A DNA stretch of 64,000 bases from Verpa conica. Taxonomy: Eukaryota > Ascomycota > Pezizomycetes > Pezizales > Morchellaceae. The stretch is from NCBI GenBank assembly GCA_033030425.1, contig JAUFSD010000014.1, positions 248,001 through 312,000 of the forward strand, given 5' to 3'. This document shows, in pieces, positions 1-12,300 of this stretch (position 1 is its first letter; each line of letters begins with the position of its first letter). The notes below the pieces were generated by a model, which was given only the letters and a program-made list of their open reading frames with translations, was not told where the DNA came from and did no database searches. The position numbers and the translations under genes are program-made.

Positions 1-606
1 ACGTCGCAGCCAGGTTCCCCATCGCCGACAGAGTGTCAGGGTGGTCGTCTCCTAGTATTTTCTTGCGAGCAGCGAGCACTTGCAGCTCCAGATCCTCTGC
101 CTCCTTCCAGCGTCCTTGATCGTAATACGTCGTAGCCAGTTTCCCCATCGCCTCCAGAGTGTCAGGGTGGTCGTCTCCTAGTACCTTCTTGCGAGCAGCC
201 AGCACTTGCAGCTGAAGATCCTCTGCCTCCTTCCAGCGTCCTTGATTGTAATACGTCGAAGCCAGGTTCCCCATCGCCTCCAGAGTGCTAGGTTGGTCGT
301 CTCCTAGTATTTTCTTGCGAGCAGCGAGCACTTGCAGCTCCAGATCCTCTGCCTCCTTCCAGCGTCCTTGATTGCAATACGTCGCAGCCAGGTTCCCCAT
401 CGCCGACAGAGTGTCAGGGTGGTCGTCTCCTAGTACCTTCTTGCGAGCAGCGAGCACTTGCAGCTCCAGATCCTCTGCCTCCTTCCAGCGTCCTTGATCG
501 TAATACGTCGTAGCCAGTTTCCCCATCGCCTCCAGAGTGTCAGGGTGGTCGTCTCCTAGTACCTTCTTGCGAGCAGCCAGCACTTGCAGCTGAAGATCCT
601 CTGCCT
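1..606 (-). repeat. Tandem 126-bp repeats encoding TPR units
   Basis: About 4.8 copies of a 126-bp (42-codon) unit lie head to tail. Each encodes a TPR with the core QGRWKEAEDLELQVLAARKK followed by LGDDHPDTL. Units at 1-126 and 379-504 are almost identical, as are those at 127-252 and 505-606, giving a 378-bp higher-order period (A-B-C-A-B). Near identity at the nucleotide level points to recent duplication or gene conversion, as described for the repeat domains of fungal NLR and HET proteins. The array continues past the left edge. Confidence 0.93.
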
Positions 607-3588
607 CATTCGAATTACCTTGCTTGGAATACACCTCGGCCAAAGTGACCATTGACCTTACTACCAAAGCGTTATCTGGCTCTAGTCGATCCATCTCTTG
701 AAATCTCTTCCGGCTTAGATTTAGAATGAAATTATTTGTACCGTTACCCTCCCACTCAGACCGGATCTCGAACGGGAGTGAGCTCATCCATTCGTTCAGT
801 TGTGACTGCATAACCTGGATATAGCCTATAGCTGCTGATTTTTCATATTGCTGCTCTAGACTATGAAGCCACTTCCACCCTCCACTTGAATCAAGGAAAG
901 TTACAATGACCTCCATCGCCCCTGCCGAAGGGGACTGGATCTTTGTGATATGCCAAATAACGTGCTTGCTAGCATATTCTGCCAGCGGAAAAAGTTTCTG
1001 CATCACAGACCGGTCTTTGTCTAGAATATCTTCTCGAAAACACTTTAAAGAGAAATATGAAACCAATATAGTTGTCATTGATTCGTGGAGCTGCCCCAAG
1101 TTGAACGAGAAATCACCAAGCGTTGGTTCTTGTTGAACGCCATCCCCAAGCAGAAAGTCCTTCAGTGATGCATGAACAAGCTGCACAGTCTCATCTGGCA
1201 TCAATGTTATAAGTGGAGAGACTTGGTTAATCAAATCTAAAGCGGCGTCCTGAGGAGGTCTTTTGCGATAATATTCGTGGATATCTACATCACTATCTGG
1301 TGTAATGTCGAACATTGCAACGCCGAGAACAAACTCCTCAAGTCGAAGCGGTCTTGCGGCCGCAAGGACAAGCTTTAAGACTTTAATCGCGGAGATCGGA
1401 GACTTCCTTTGTAAGCGATGAAGAATACTGCTGTACAACTCCGAAAGCCCAACCGGTGCTCTTTCGAATACTACGTCAACGTTCATATGTCGATCCTCAA
1501 GTTCCGAAATCATCAAACTAGTCCAGAGTATCATCCCTTGAGATCCTTTAATGAGGGCGTTTCTTAGCCGGCTTTTTAACTCCGAACTGTGTGGGCTCAG
1601 GACGGGAGAACTCTCAAGTTTCTGAGATATGAAGAGCTCGATATCATCTCCGACGTCGTCATCTCCGATTTGAATCAGTTGCCATGAGGCAGCGGCTTTT
1701 GGTCTCTCGAGGCGTGAAATTACTAGTAGCTTAACTACTGCTGGGGCCGCTTTAGTAATCTTGGTAATGGTATCGATAAAAGAGGAGACCTCGTTGCTCG
1801 ACTCGTTGCATTCATCTAATGCATCGATAACACAAAAAAATTCGGGTGTATTTTTTAAGAGTCTTCGTAAAATCGACCACAACTCGATCATAGACTGGGC
1901 ATCTTGTGTTTTTGAATTTAATCGTGCGCTTCTAACTATTTCGTGTAAGGCCTTTTGCGAATCTTTACTTCTGTCGAGTAACTGAAAGATAATATTCCGT
2001 AATACTGAGAGCAGGTTGTTTTTGTTCTCCTGACCAGTCTTGCAGAAAACATTGAGAACTGGCGCGCTCGAGAGTGAAGGTAATTGCCGAATAAGAAATG
2101 CAGCCAAGGTCGATTTCCCGCTTCCTGCTTTCCCCCGAACCCAAAGAAGACTGCTAGATGAGAGGTTGATCCAGTTTTGAACCTGATTGTGCTCGAGAAA
2201 CCATTCGCCTGTTCCGTCGATATGTTATTTCTCTAGTTTATCAAGCTCTGTTGTAAAGTCTGCGGCGCATAGCCATACACCGTTCTTATATTCCTCGTCG
2301 AGCACTCCAACTGTATTTTCGACTGACGTTCAGCAACTTCGCATCACTGATTTTCATTCCAGATATAAGTAGCTACATACGTTCAGTTCTCAGTAAACCT
2401 ATGTCACTCTCGACATTTCTTTCGTAAAGTACAACTTGATCCAATATACCTTGGAGTTTGGTGTTGAAAGGGCGGAATCCGGCACTAAAAAATCTCACTA
2501 ATACAAGTTAGTAGTGCATGCTACTCCGCCAGTCCTCAAAACTTACTCATAGACCCTTTCTCGAAGAAAATTCTTGCGCGGATAAGAAAATTCAACGTCT
2601 CGGCATATAGAAGTATAAGATCCTTCTTCAATCTTTCAAAAGTTTTATCCGTTGATGGCCTAGAGAAGAGCTTTGCGTATTCATCGGCACGGAAGACTGT
2701 TCGCGCAATAAGCTCTAGGGCGCTCGCGAGCTTTTCGGCCATGTTTTTCTCTTCGACAGCAAACTAAATTATTTCAATAAATACCAATCAGATATGCTCA
2801 ATGAGTGAAGCAAGAAAAAACCAGATATGTGTACATATCCCGCAACAAAAGGACAGGTGAGATACCTGTAACAAAAACCTCATAGCACCCCATGCTAAAG
2901 AGGTATACTCAGCGTGATGTTGAACGAGGATGTCACCAACGGTGGCATATTGGTTGATGAGGCCTATAATATTTAGGATTGTGCTAGTGTGTTTATTCCT
3001 CTTGCCTTCGACCGCTTTTCTCGCTTGTTCTGCGCTATCGGACAACTCCTTGAATGAAGCCTGCTGCCGAGCCGTCAGGTCAAATTTCTTGTCTTCGTCC
3101 CTAGTAAGCTCAGAGTTGAAGCGTTCCATCGCTTTTCCCCATAAGAAACGGATTTGTTCTTCCCTTTACAAAATATTAGTTACGAACAGAAGGCTGGTTT
3201 CAAAACATTGCGAAAAACCAAAGACGCTGACATACCCTTCCATCTGAATTGGCGCCCCCATCTATATATGCTCTCAGTAAAGTCTCTATATCAAATTAAC
3301 TAGGTGTATTCATACCAAACTATCAAATGTCGAACTTCGGACAAGTCCGTACGCTGAACTTTGTCCCAGCATTGCCATCTGAGAAATAGTCTTATGATCT
3401 GCGCTAGGGTTCCTGGTTTGCGATAAATACGGCGAAAATTTACAGGCGATATATTCTAGTTGATTTTGGATTCTCGAGGCGTTTAGGGGTATCTCTTTCG
3501 AAAGTAGTCTGTAGCTAGCTGGTCTTTGAGCATATAGTTGATCGCGAGGCTGAAAGCGGGGAGGTACAACTGTCATGCTGTGTAACAT
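1..3588 (-). pseudogene. NACHT-TPR NLR-like (STAND) protein gene, in-frame stop, 3' end beyond window
   Basis: I resolve six exons: 3588-3316, a 26-nt microexon 3261-3236, 3163-2866, 2763-2547, 2497-2381, and 2310 to the window edge. All junctions are GT-AG and in phase. The N-terminal half (about residues 90-330) has the helical segment with LVQHHAEYTSLAWGAMRFLL found before NACHT domains in fungal STAND proteins (resembles DUF7708). Next come the linker GTGEWFLEH, Walker A GKAGSGKST (about 2135-2105) and Walker B-like VIDALDEC (about 1840-1815), then a helical region and 42-residue kinesin-light-chain-type TPRs. An in-frame TAA at 2225-2227 (about codon 339) separates the N-terminal domain from NACHT. 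The frame then stays open for about 740 codons. Fungal NLRs act in non-self recognition and regulated cell death (family knowledge). It could be a recent pseudogene, a sequencing error, or a gene read through or spliced in a way I cannot see. Confidence 0.8.
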
Positions 3589-6500
3589 AGTGTTGGGCCT
3601 CTGCTATTGGTGGTTCTTGCTGCAATAAAACGCCAGTATCAAAGATAATGCCTTTCACCAGTTCCATCCGTGGTGATATCATTGGTTGGCCAAGAACTCA
3701 TGATGGCTTTCGAACGACCAGTTAGCTGTGGTAACTGCATTCTTGACACCAAAATAAAGCTTCAACCCCTTATTAAGCCCTCCTTAATCTTCAAAGGCTC
3801 ACAGGAAAGATATATGGAATTTGTTGATGTTCGAATAACTCGCCTTTGTCGTCTCGGCTCTAATCACAGCTTAGGTGGTTGTATATAGCTATGAGGTAAT
3901 GACATGAGTAGACTTCGCGGTTTCCCATATTTTAGTGGGACAAGGATAGCCATAGCTTACAGATCTCAAGTGTGGCAACTAAACCTCATAATAGTCCCAA
4001 AATCACACTCTCTAACACTAAAAAAGTTCAAAATTCTTACGTAATATTCTGTCCATGTAAATATCATTTGTAAGCGCCTTGCCTAGTTTGAACGAGGCTC
4101 ATTTCTTAAGTACAGCCTCGGATCAGTGTACTAGCTGGAATTTATGGCTCACAATTATTTTTATCCCCCGATAATTTAGGAAATCTCCCATTTATGTATA
4201 AAAAATGGGGCGAGTGGAGTTGACTAGATGGCTTATTAGGTGCGCAGCCACTCTTTTATGTTTCTACATATATGTATATATACTTAAATACCCACCTGCC
4301 TAATATAATAATCTAAAGCGAGGGCGAAATCATCTTTTAATTTTTTATAATGGGCCAAATAAGGTATACCGAGTGTAGAAATATATGTAGTTACTTTCTT
4401 TGCGCCTTATCGATTAGTAAGTAGAGCGAAATAACGACGCATCTCGGGGTATTCCCGTATACAATTGAATTGACCTGGAATCTATGAATAATAGGTGATT
4501 TAAATCATAGTACGAATTGTTCTCCAGTAGCACTATCGCCTTACAAAGAAAACTATAGCTAATCTATCATAGAAACGTCTCCATTCACATGGTCTAGAAT
4601 CCTATCCATACCTCACTTCTAACCCCTACTGCCATATGTCGAGGGACTATCAGAGACATTTCTGATCCTCCTGTGAGAGTGAGTAGTCTCGATGAGTTTA
4701 GTAGCCTAAAAACCACTACTACAAGTACACAGATACTAAGGTGGACTGGTATACCGAGTTATCTAAGGAACAGTAGTCACTATGAGACGAAAGGGGCCTT
4801 ATTCTATATCTGATTTAAGAGTACTTAATTACCCTCGCAAGTTTAACTACAAGGCTTTACTCCCAGAACACAAATCAAACACCCAGCCCCAAGACCCTTA
4901 TACCTAACCCCCGCAAATACCACAAATACCACAAATAACCCTCTCAAAACTATAGATTATCCCAAACACTCAGTGAGAAGAAACACACCCTAAAAAATAC
5001 AACTCTAATACACTTTAACACGTACCCCACCACTAACAATAAAACTACAACCCAAGAAAAACCCCTCCAAAGCACATATAACCACCAAACACATACCCCA
5101 CCCACACCACCCATCAATCCACCCATATACATATCCACCATATCCAAAAACCACAAAACCACCCCCTAAAACAATCCCCCTCACCTCCCATACCAAAACC
5201 CAACACCGCAACCCCCAAAACCACCGAGTGATATCCCATGAACAACACGCACGTGCACACCTCTGTATCACCTGACTCTCATCTCAGCCCCTGAAACCAA
5301 ATAAAATCCATCTTCAAACTCCCCACCCCCCGGCCCCCCTAGCAAACTACCCCGCGATTCAATAACAATTACATTAACCCGAACTAACTACCTTGTATAT
5401 AAAAAGAATATATAACCCCCCTTAGACACCTTAGGAAATAGCGGGGAGGGGGGGAGTTGACAACTACCCAAAAGAACGTATCACCACAACAAACAAACGC
5501 TCTCCCTGGTAGGGAAAAAAAAAACTAATGATAAAAGAACGCGTAAACAAAAACAAACACTCAAAACAAACAATATAATTCGTCCCCTCCCCCGCCCCCC
5601 TTGCCCCTCGAGAGGCCCCCAACTTGTAGAACATCAACCCACATAGAGAGATGCAACACTTACTCATTTTAACTCTTTCTGACTCAAAGATATACCTAGG
5701 TAGACGCCAAGTATGCAAAGAACTTCACACCGGAGAGGAAACAGAGAGGCACAGATTTCCATAAAAATGACTATGCATTTTTTTATTTTACTTTTCTTTA
5801 ATGACGCTAGGAGAAAGAAAGAAAAAAATAGAAGAGAGAAAATAAAGTTCTCAATGTACAAAGCCATCATTCATTAAGCCCATAATCTCATAAGAAAGTA
5901 GAAAAAAAAAACCAACAATTACAAAACAGATTCACCCCGATACCCAAACAAATATAAGGAGAAAAAAAGACCATCATGAGAAGAAAAGCCCAAATAGTAA
6001 CTGTAAAGACCGAACGAAGACCCCCAAGCAATGACCCGCCGGAAAAAAAAATGAGTGAGAAAGGGTATAAGAGGGGTAAACAGAAGGAAAATCCCCACGA
6101 TAATAGACATAGAAAATTAACTTCCCTGTACCACTTGTGAGCTGTGATATACCCCATAATGTCCGACATATCCCTCTACCCCCCCCCCCGTTTTTTTGTG
6201 ACCACATCCGACTCCGATATCCATCCCACAGTTAGTAAGAAAGGTGCACAGACAGTGCGTGTGATAGTAAACAATAGTGCTAAACATGCCAGACCAAGAT
6301 AGAGTTAGGAAATAAACAGTACAGCATTATAAAACGTGCCCCAACTTGCAAGACGAGGCGTAGCATGAGTAAACGTTGAAAATGTGGCTAATCCCTAATC
6401 CCTGAACATACAAGCCACACCATAATCGTTGCCCCACGTTAGTAGAAACAAAAACAAACAACCCCTCATGGTAAAAAAATGAAAACAATATAAAACAAGA

Positions 6501-6756
6501 CTCATCGCAGACAGCCAACCAACTCCCAGCAAGAGAGATGACAGCGATCGCAAAATCTGCCGATCCGCGTCATGACACCCCACCTTGCATAACCTATGTA
6601 CCGTACTCTAGCCCATATTTTTTTTCCCTTACTCCCAAACTTCCCCGCATTAGGTAAAAAATAAGGTATTCATCATAGTGATAGCGAGAAAAAGTTGAAC
6701 CCAGAAATAGAAATGAACATGAACATGAAAAGAAAGAAGAAGCGCGAGTCAAGAAA
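3589..6756. other. Intergenic desert with C/A-rich asymmetric stretch
   Basis: No gene is supported here. The sequence is AT-rich from 3.9 to 4.8 kb. From about 4850 to 5450 the plus strand is very rich in C and A and poor in G (for example the repeated CACAAATACCACAAATAC near 4918). Open frames on the minus strand there encode W/V/G-rich nonsense. The final ~100 bp downstream of 6757 would hold the cyclin 3'UTR. Confidence 0.6.
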
Positions 6757-8976
6757 CTACTCCTCTTCCTCTTCCTCCTCACCCTCGGACATATCTCGGT
6801 TCATCCAGTTCTGGACGTACAAACTAGCGCGCTTGTAACGTCTGTCGGCGAACTTTTCGTAAACGGCACCATGGTGGGTCTTCGGGTTTTCGCAACATTC
6901 GACAAGGGTATGAATCAGAGGCTCCAGTTGAGCGGCTGTGTAACCAGAGAAGAACGTGTGAGCGGGTGTCTAGTGTCACATTGTTAGCCGAAGAGATCAA
7001 AGACAAAAAAATAACGTTGAGTCATGTGAACGGCATGGTGCAGCTTAAAAAGAACTGCAGGTATTTATGGGCCCAATCACAGCACTGTTCTGGTGCCGAA
7101 ATCCGTAGGCTGGGGTAGAGAGGAAGAATTGCAAGATAAGAAATGCCAACAAACTCACCCATTGACCCTTCTTCAACATATGCCTTGCTAGGCAATGCGC
7201 GCCAGCAGCCAGAAAGCTCGGCGGGCTGCCAACAAATCTCTCATCCATGATTGTGATCTCTAAAAAGTACTTTGCGAGGGTTCTTGTCTCAAGATCGTAA
7301 TCATCAGCCTTACTGATCCTACGAAGGAAGCTCATTGGTCCTGGCCAGCCGAGCTCAAAGTTCAGCATGGACAGCATGAATCTCTCGGCCTTCAAAATCT
7401 CTTCTGCGGTATAACCGTTATCTACCATATAGACAATCTCATGGACGGACGGGCAATTGATCTCCTCATATTTAGCAGCGACGAAAAGAGCAGTGGCACC
7501 AACAAGCTGCAGCTTGCCAAGAGATACGACCTTGGATGAGAGGAAACGGTCGACATAGTTCTGGCAAAGGAACAAGGTCTCGGGTAGGAGATTGAAACGA
7601 GTGTGGACCTGAACAAGCCAATCCATGAGGATGGCGCGCATGGACCACTGGATCTCAGATTGATGATCCATATAGCTCGCATTTGGTAGTAATTTCATCT
7701 ATTAGGAAAAACTTGTAAGCAGTCGCCAATGGTGATTGGATAATGATCCGATATACCTCAAGCTCACGCATGTATTCGAAAATCTCTTCACCATATTCAG
7801 CAACCATTGAAATATCACCCTCATCCTCCTCATCATAGTAGTCAAACTGCTTCTGTACAGATTGTAACTCCTTCTTGGCCTGCACTGTCCACTTGGGAAC
7901 GAGGGGTAAAGCCATTGTAACACCAGTAGTGTTATCGCCCCTTATAGCAGCTGTGAAATCATCATCTTCACCCTCACTCTCATAGTCAGAGACAACCTCA
8001 ATGCTAGACCCGACGCGAACCTTATCGCCCTCCAACCTCTCCTCGTTGTCATCGCTCGCGTCATCGTCCTCATCGTACTCCTCAACCTCAACACTATTAT
8101 TTTCATCATCCTCTTCATCGATATATCCACCAGAGTATAGGTGAGGGTGCTGATCAGAATAGATCGGGACCTCCTCCTTCGACGCATTCTGCTTTGAATG
8201 GACAAGGCTTGATAAAGGTCGAGAAATAGCCTTGCTGATAGCGGACTTGCTAGCTTGACGTGTGGCCTGAACATACTGAGATTCCTTCTTCGCGATGGCG
8301 TCCCTAGAAACTTTGGGAGGGCTTACCCGCTTAGGGCTGGGCCGCTTATCTTGATAGACAGCAGGCTTCCGGGCATTCCTCGTAGCAGCGGCATATGATG
8401 CCTGATTGGTAGAGGTGACAGAGGAAGCAGTCTTGATATTCGCTCTCTGAGCCGGTTTTGATATCGCGCCAGTAGCCTTCTGAGTTGTTTGTTTTTCATC
8501 GATGAGGATAACACCTTTCGCGTTCTTTGCATCCCCAGTAGTGACATTCTTCACAGTGTTGCTAACATCGCCAAACGCGGTTCTTCTAGGACCAGCTTTG
8601 AGGCCGACGCCTCCCTTCTGAGATTCCATGCTCTTCAATGCTGCTGTAGCGGCGGCTGTGGTGATTGATTTTTTGCTGACGACGGCACGACTGGCGTTCT
8701 CGTCTTGACGAACACGTATAGCACGGGAAGGGCGTTGAGGCTACGAAACGCGTAATGTTAACGGTGTTTATGAATTGAGAAGGGTGGAAGCGCGGGGATC
8801 GAGATAGATATATGGCGTGGTATGCAGCAAGGGGGGAGGGGGGGGGAGATAATAGGGTTGATATGGGTGGATATAGATCATATCAAAATTTCGTGGCATG
8901 TCTCGGATCGAGAAAAGGTCACACATCTCAAAAAATAAAAATCTACGAGCATAACCAGACTTACTTTAGCGTCCAT
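6757..8976 (-). CDS. nimE: Mitotic B-type cyclin (NimE/Clb family)
   Basis: Four exons: 8976-8965 (only MDAK), 8740-7757, 7698-7159 and 6969-6757, joined by in-phase GT-AG introns of 224, 58 and 189 nt. They give 582 aa. The N-terminus has a destruction box RTAFGDVSN (about residues 57-65) and a QDEN motif upstream, followed by a long acidic disordered region. The cyclin box starts with MRAILMDWLVQVHTRFNLLP (about 352) and continues through FLCQNYVDRFLS and KYEEINCPSVHEIVY. The C-terminal cyclin fold ends in a poly-Glu tail. B-type cyclins activate Cdk1 for G2/M and are destroyed by the APC/C through the D-box. The last exon (TPAHTFFSGYTAAQLEPL) matches the usual cyclin C-terminus, and no defect is visible. 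The start is fixed by the tiny first exon, whose donor is GTAAGT; without it the second exon has no in-frame ATG before the conserved RAIRVRQDEN. Confidence 0.95.
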
Positions 8977-9300
8977 TTTTTACTGTATAAGAGTTAGTAA
9001 ACCAAAGATCGAGACGAAGAAAAAAAAGTCGTGAAGTCGAAGAACACAGGCTTATAGTTGCCGTAAACAGGCTTGCTGAAGCGCGACGTGGTTGCTGGCT
9101 GAAGAGATGAGGAAAAAGAGAGAATAAACAAGTCCGTGGGGGAACTGTTTACTTAAGTAGTGGGGCTAGGGAAGAAGAAGAAGGGAAGGTAAAGAAGAGG
9201 GAAGTCGTCCAATGTTATTGTTGACTGACGGATGAGGATGAGGGGGTTGAAAAGAAGAGTAGAAGTGGAGGGAGAAGAACACTGTTGTTTAGGACCAACC
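8977..9300 (-). promoter_or_regulatory. Cyclin 5' leader with probable 5'UTR intron acceptor
   Basis: Immediately before the cyclin ATG, the minus strand reads a perfect TACTAAC branch point (8999-8993), then a short gap and TATACAG. This is a strong intron 3' end about 5 nt upstream of the start codon, so the 5'UTR is probably spliced. I could not choose the matching donor. An ACGCGT motif (MBF/MCB type) lies in coding intron 1 near 8747; its use is inference. Confidence 0.5.
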
Positions 9301-12300
9301 ATTTTCGCGTAGTGTCTGTTGTCGAGGCAACCGGCGCCAGTTAGTCACGTAGCGTGGGCTGTCCCTTCTGGGATGCGCCATCCCATTTGTAGCCAAACAG
9401 CAACAACGTCTGGTTGCGCCGTCCACTCGCCGCGTCTCCTGCACCGTCAACTGCTCGCGTTGCTAGGAGTAACTCCCCACGATGTCACATGACCTGGTAC
9501 TGCCTCTTCCCTTTGTCGAGGTCTTCTCGAGAATGGTGTGGATTTCTATATCTTATCCACAGTCGCAACTTTCTTGCATTGTTGAAATCTCATATCTGTA
9601 GCTCTGTCATCCGTTATCAACTCTGTCCAGGGTTTAGACTGAACCACACTGAAACTGGAGTGCGGGACAGCCTCGAGGCGCTTGCAGCTGGGCAACGACA
9701 TATGTACAGGAGTTTACTCGCCTGGCATGAATAGGCACAAAACCGTCCACAGTCGCGCATATGATGTACATACTCCCAGTGCCTCTAAACAGCTATTAAG
9801 CCGGTAACAAGTATTATCTCAGATCTACCGACAATAGCCTCAGAATCACAATCTCCCCTCCTCCGTACTGAAGCAGATCCCCCAGCTACGTAACGTGACA
9901 TGATGGAACACCAACTACAAAGAAAATTACATCAAGGACTGCGCGAGGGGCTATACCTTTATATATATCACAAATATCACAAACTCCCTGTGGTAGGATG
10001 GGAAGCGGGCCTGTGCCCTGATCCCGCACGGGGCATTGGTATGGCTTGCGATAAGCCGTTGGATCCATAAGTTGTTTCCCCCCACCATCCTTGTTACATA
10101 AAAGAGATCACCCTCCTGTTGTTGTTTTTCTTTCTTCTTTTGTTTTTATTAAACAAGAGTTTGACTGGATGAACCGAGAATAATGTGATGATTTATTGCG
10201 GAAGTTCCGGGTAGGTATCTTGAGTAGAAACAATGATGGTCCTGGCTAATAAATAGTATGCCGCACTGGGCCCCCTCCGAACCCTACAAATCTGCTGCCC
10301 CTCCCCCAGTTATTAATCCAGCAATTAAAGCTTACCAGGCACCCCTCCTAGCCATTTTGAAGTTCGCGCAGAGTATGTGCCGATCTACCGCAGTAATGAA
10401 GAACACAGCTTCGCAAACGGTAAGCCGGTGATTTGCCCGATAACCCTTTACGCCCCTACCCCTCAAAAAAACTACCGAACCGAAACCCTTGCATTCCCGA
10501 CACCGAAGGAGCAAGGGCGACCCGATACCCAAAAGCAAGGGAAACCGCAAAAACCCGACCCCGCGTGCGCGCGACCCAGAGAACGAGTGGCAATTGTCAG
10601 CCCTCAGATCGCGTATACAGAGACATTATTAAAAAAAAAAAAAGAAAAGGCGCTTTTATCGTTCCTGCAATAAACCCCATGTCTAGAGCACTGATGGTAT
10701 TCGTCTCTCTGGGTAGAAACACACACAATCAAGGCACCACCACACACCATAAAGAAGGTGCGAGTCCAGCTTGCGCAAACGCGGTTCAGAGGTGCTTGGC
10801 CATAAAACGGCTTATAATGGTTGTCCCGTCCCTCCGATGGAGTGGGTACGGGAAGTCTCCTCCCTCGGTATATAATATATTCGCGATTCATAAGAGTCGA
10901 GAAAACCTGGAAGAAGCTTTGGGATGAAATCAGGTTTTTTTTCTTTCTTATGGCCTCAAATCGACTATCAGTCAGTCTCTAGGGTGTTGTAATCTCTTGC
11001 GTGTGTGTGCATGTGATAGACTGAGGTGCATGCTCTTTTATCTACCCAGAGGACTAGGAAAGACTCCTGAATACTTGAAAAGCCCTGAGCTGAAGAGGTA
11101 GAAAAAACAACGCATATGACGGCCCCTAGAATCAAGTTAGCAACTTAAGAGAAAGCCAAAAAAAAACCCCTATAGAGTATAACCTCCCCTCTCCCCCAAA
11201 GCTAAAGACAGCAATGAGAGAGAGTAGCGCTTCTACTTGTATTTGCCGCTCAAGAAGGCAGCCCCCTAACCTGCCGACAAGCCTTCGAGAAGCCGAGGAG
11301 ATGCGAAGGACAAAGTGCCCCAATATAACTGCCATGTTGGCAAGTCCTGTAGGTGATACAGCGCGCGACAATGACGCACTCCAACCAGGGAGGGGGATGG
11401 TGGACAAGGCGGGTACTCCGGAATGAACAACTTTGCGGTTAAAATTGCAACAAATTCCGGAGAATATGGAACCCGAGAAATCCAATTGACAAGGTTATAA
11501 TTAGAAGAACCCAAGCGTGGGAAATTGGGGTGGTGGAAATTCTGGAAGCTTTGAAGGTGTACTCGCGAGGAAGGGAAGGAGAGGGAAAAAAGCTCAGCCA
11601 CGAAGGGGTGTGTGTGTGGGGTGTAAGGAACGAGAAGAACGAGAAGGTCTACAAGACATTGGAGAAGGGGGAAAAAACGTGTGTGGGGCAAAAAAGAAAA
11701 AGACCCGGGATTACTTGCTTCCTTGAGGGAAATTCTCCCCACCGCATTTGCCAATATCTGCCTTTACCGAATCTCGCGCGGACCATCCCATTCGACCCCC
11801 CAAGGTTGGTATGAGTTGGGGTCGCAACGATCCTTTGATGATCACGGGTCGCGGGCCAGGGGGGGTATAGCCAACACAGGCCTGGAATATGAAAGCGATT
11901 GAACTCAAATCAGGGTTACAAAGAACATCAAACATAGTTGTTCTAGAAAGCAATTCGGGGTGGGGTCCGAAGGGCTTCCACACCCATAAGTCTCCCAGAT
12001 GGTTTATACCTTGCGACCCAAGATGAAATGCCCAAGGTCCGGGGATCAGTGACCCGGGTTGTGACAGGTCGGCCGTGACAGATCGCTGGGTCATTGAGAA
12101 AACGGCCTGAACCCATCACATCAGGTGTGGTTTATGAAGCTAGACTGTATTTGTGGCTCCATGGCCGGCGGTGTTTTTGTTATTGTTGACGGCTTGCCCC
12201 AATTGATTTTATTTATTTTTTTGCCACCGGAACTCTGCAGCTCGCTACGGTGAGTCTCGTTTTGTGATAGCTGTTAAAAGACCACACCTGTTCAGCCACA

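Noticed and set aside
1..606. CRISPR-like or satellite array
   Set aside because: The period is 126 bp without spacers and it encodes TPRs in one open frame; it is a coding repeat in a fungal gene.
4950..5271. Minus-strand open frames rich in Trp, Val, Gly
   Set aside because: They are translations of the G/T-rich strand of a skewed-composition tract; no family motif or splice structure.
10377..10927. Overlapping plus-strand open frames of 98 and 164 codons
   Set aside because: Two frames of the same GC-richer stretch with an A run inside; no recognisable domain and no gene-like composition.
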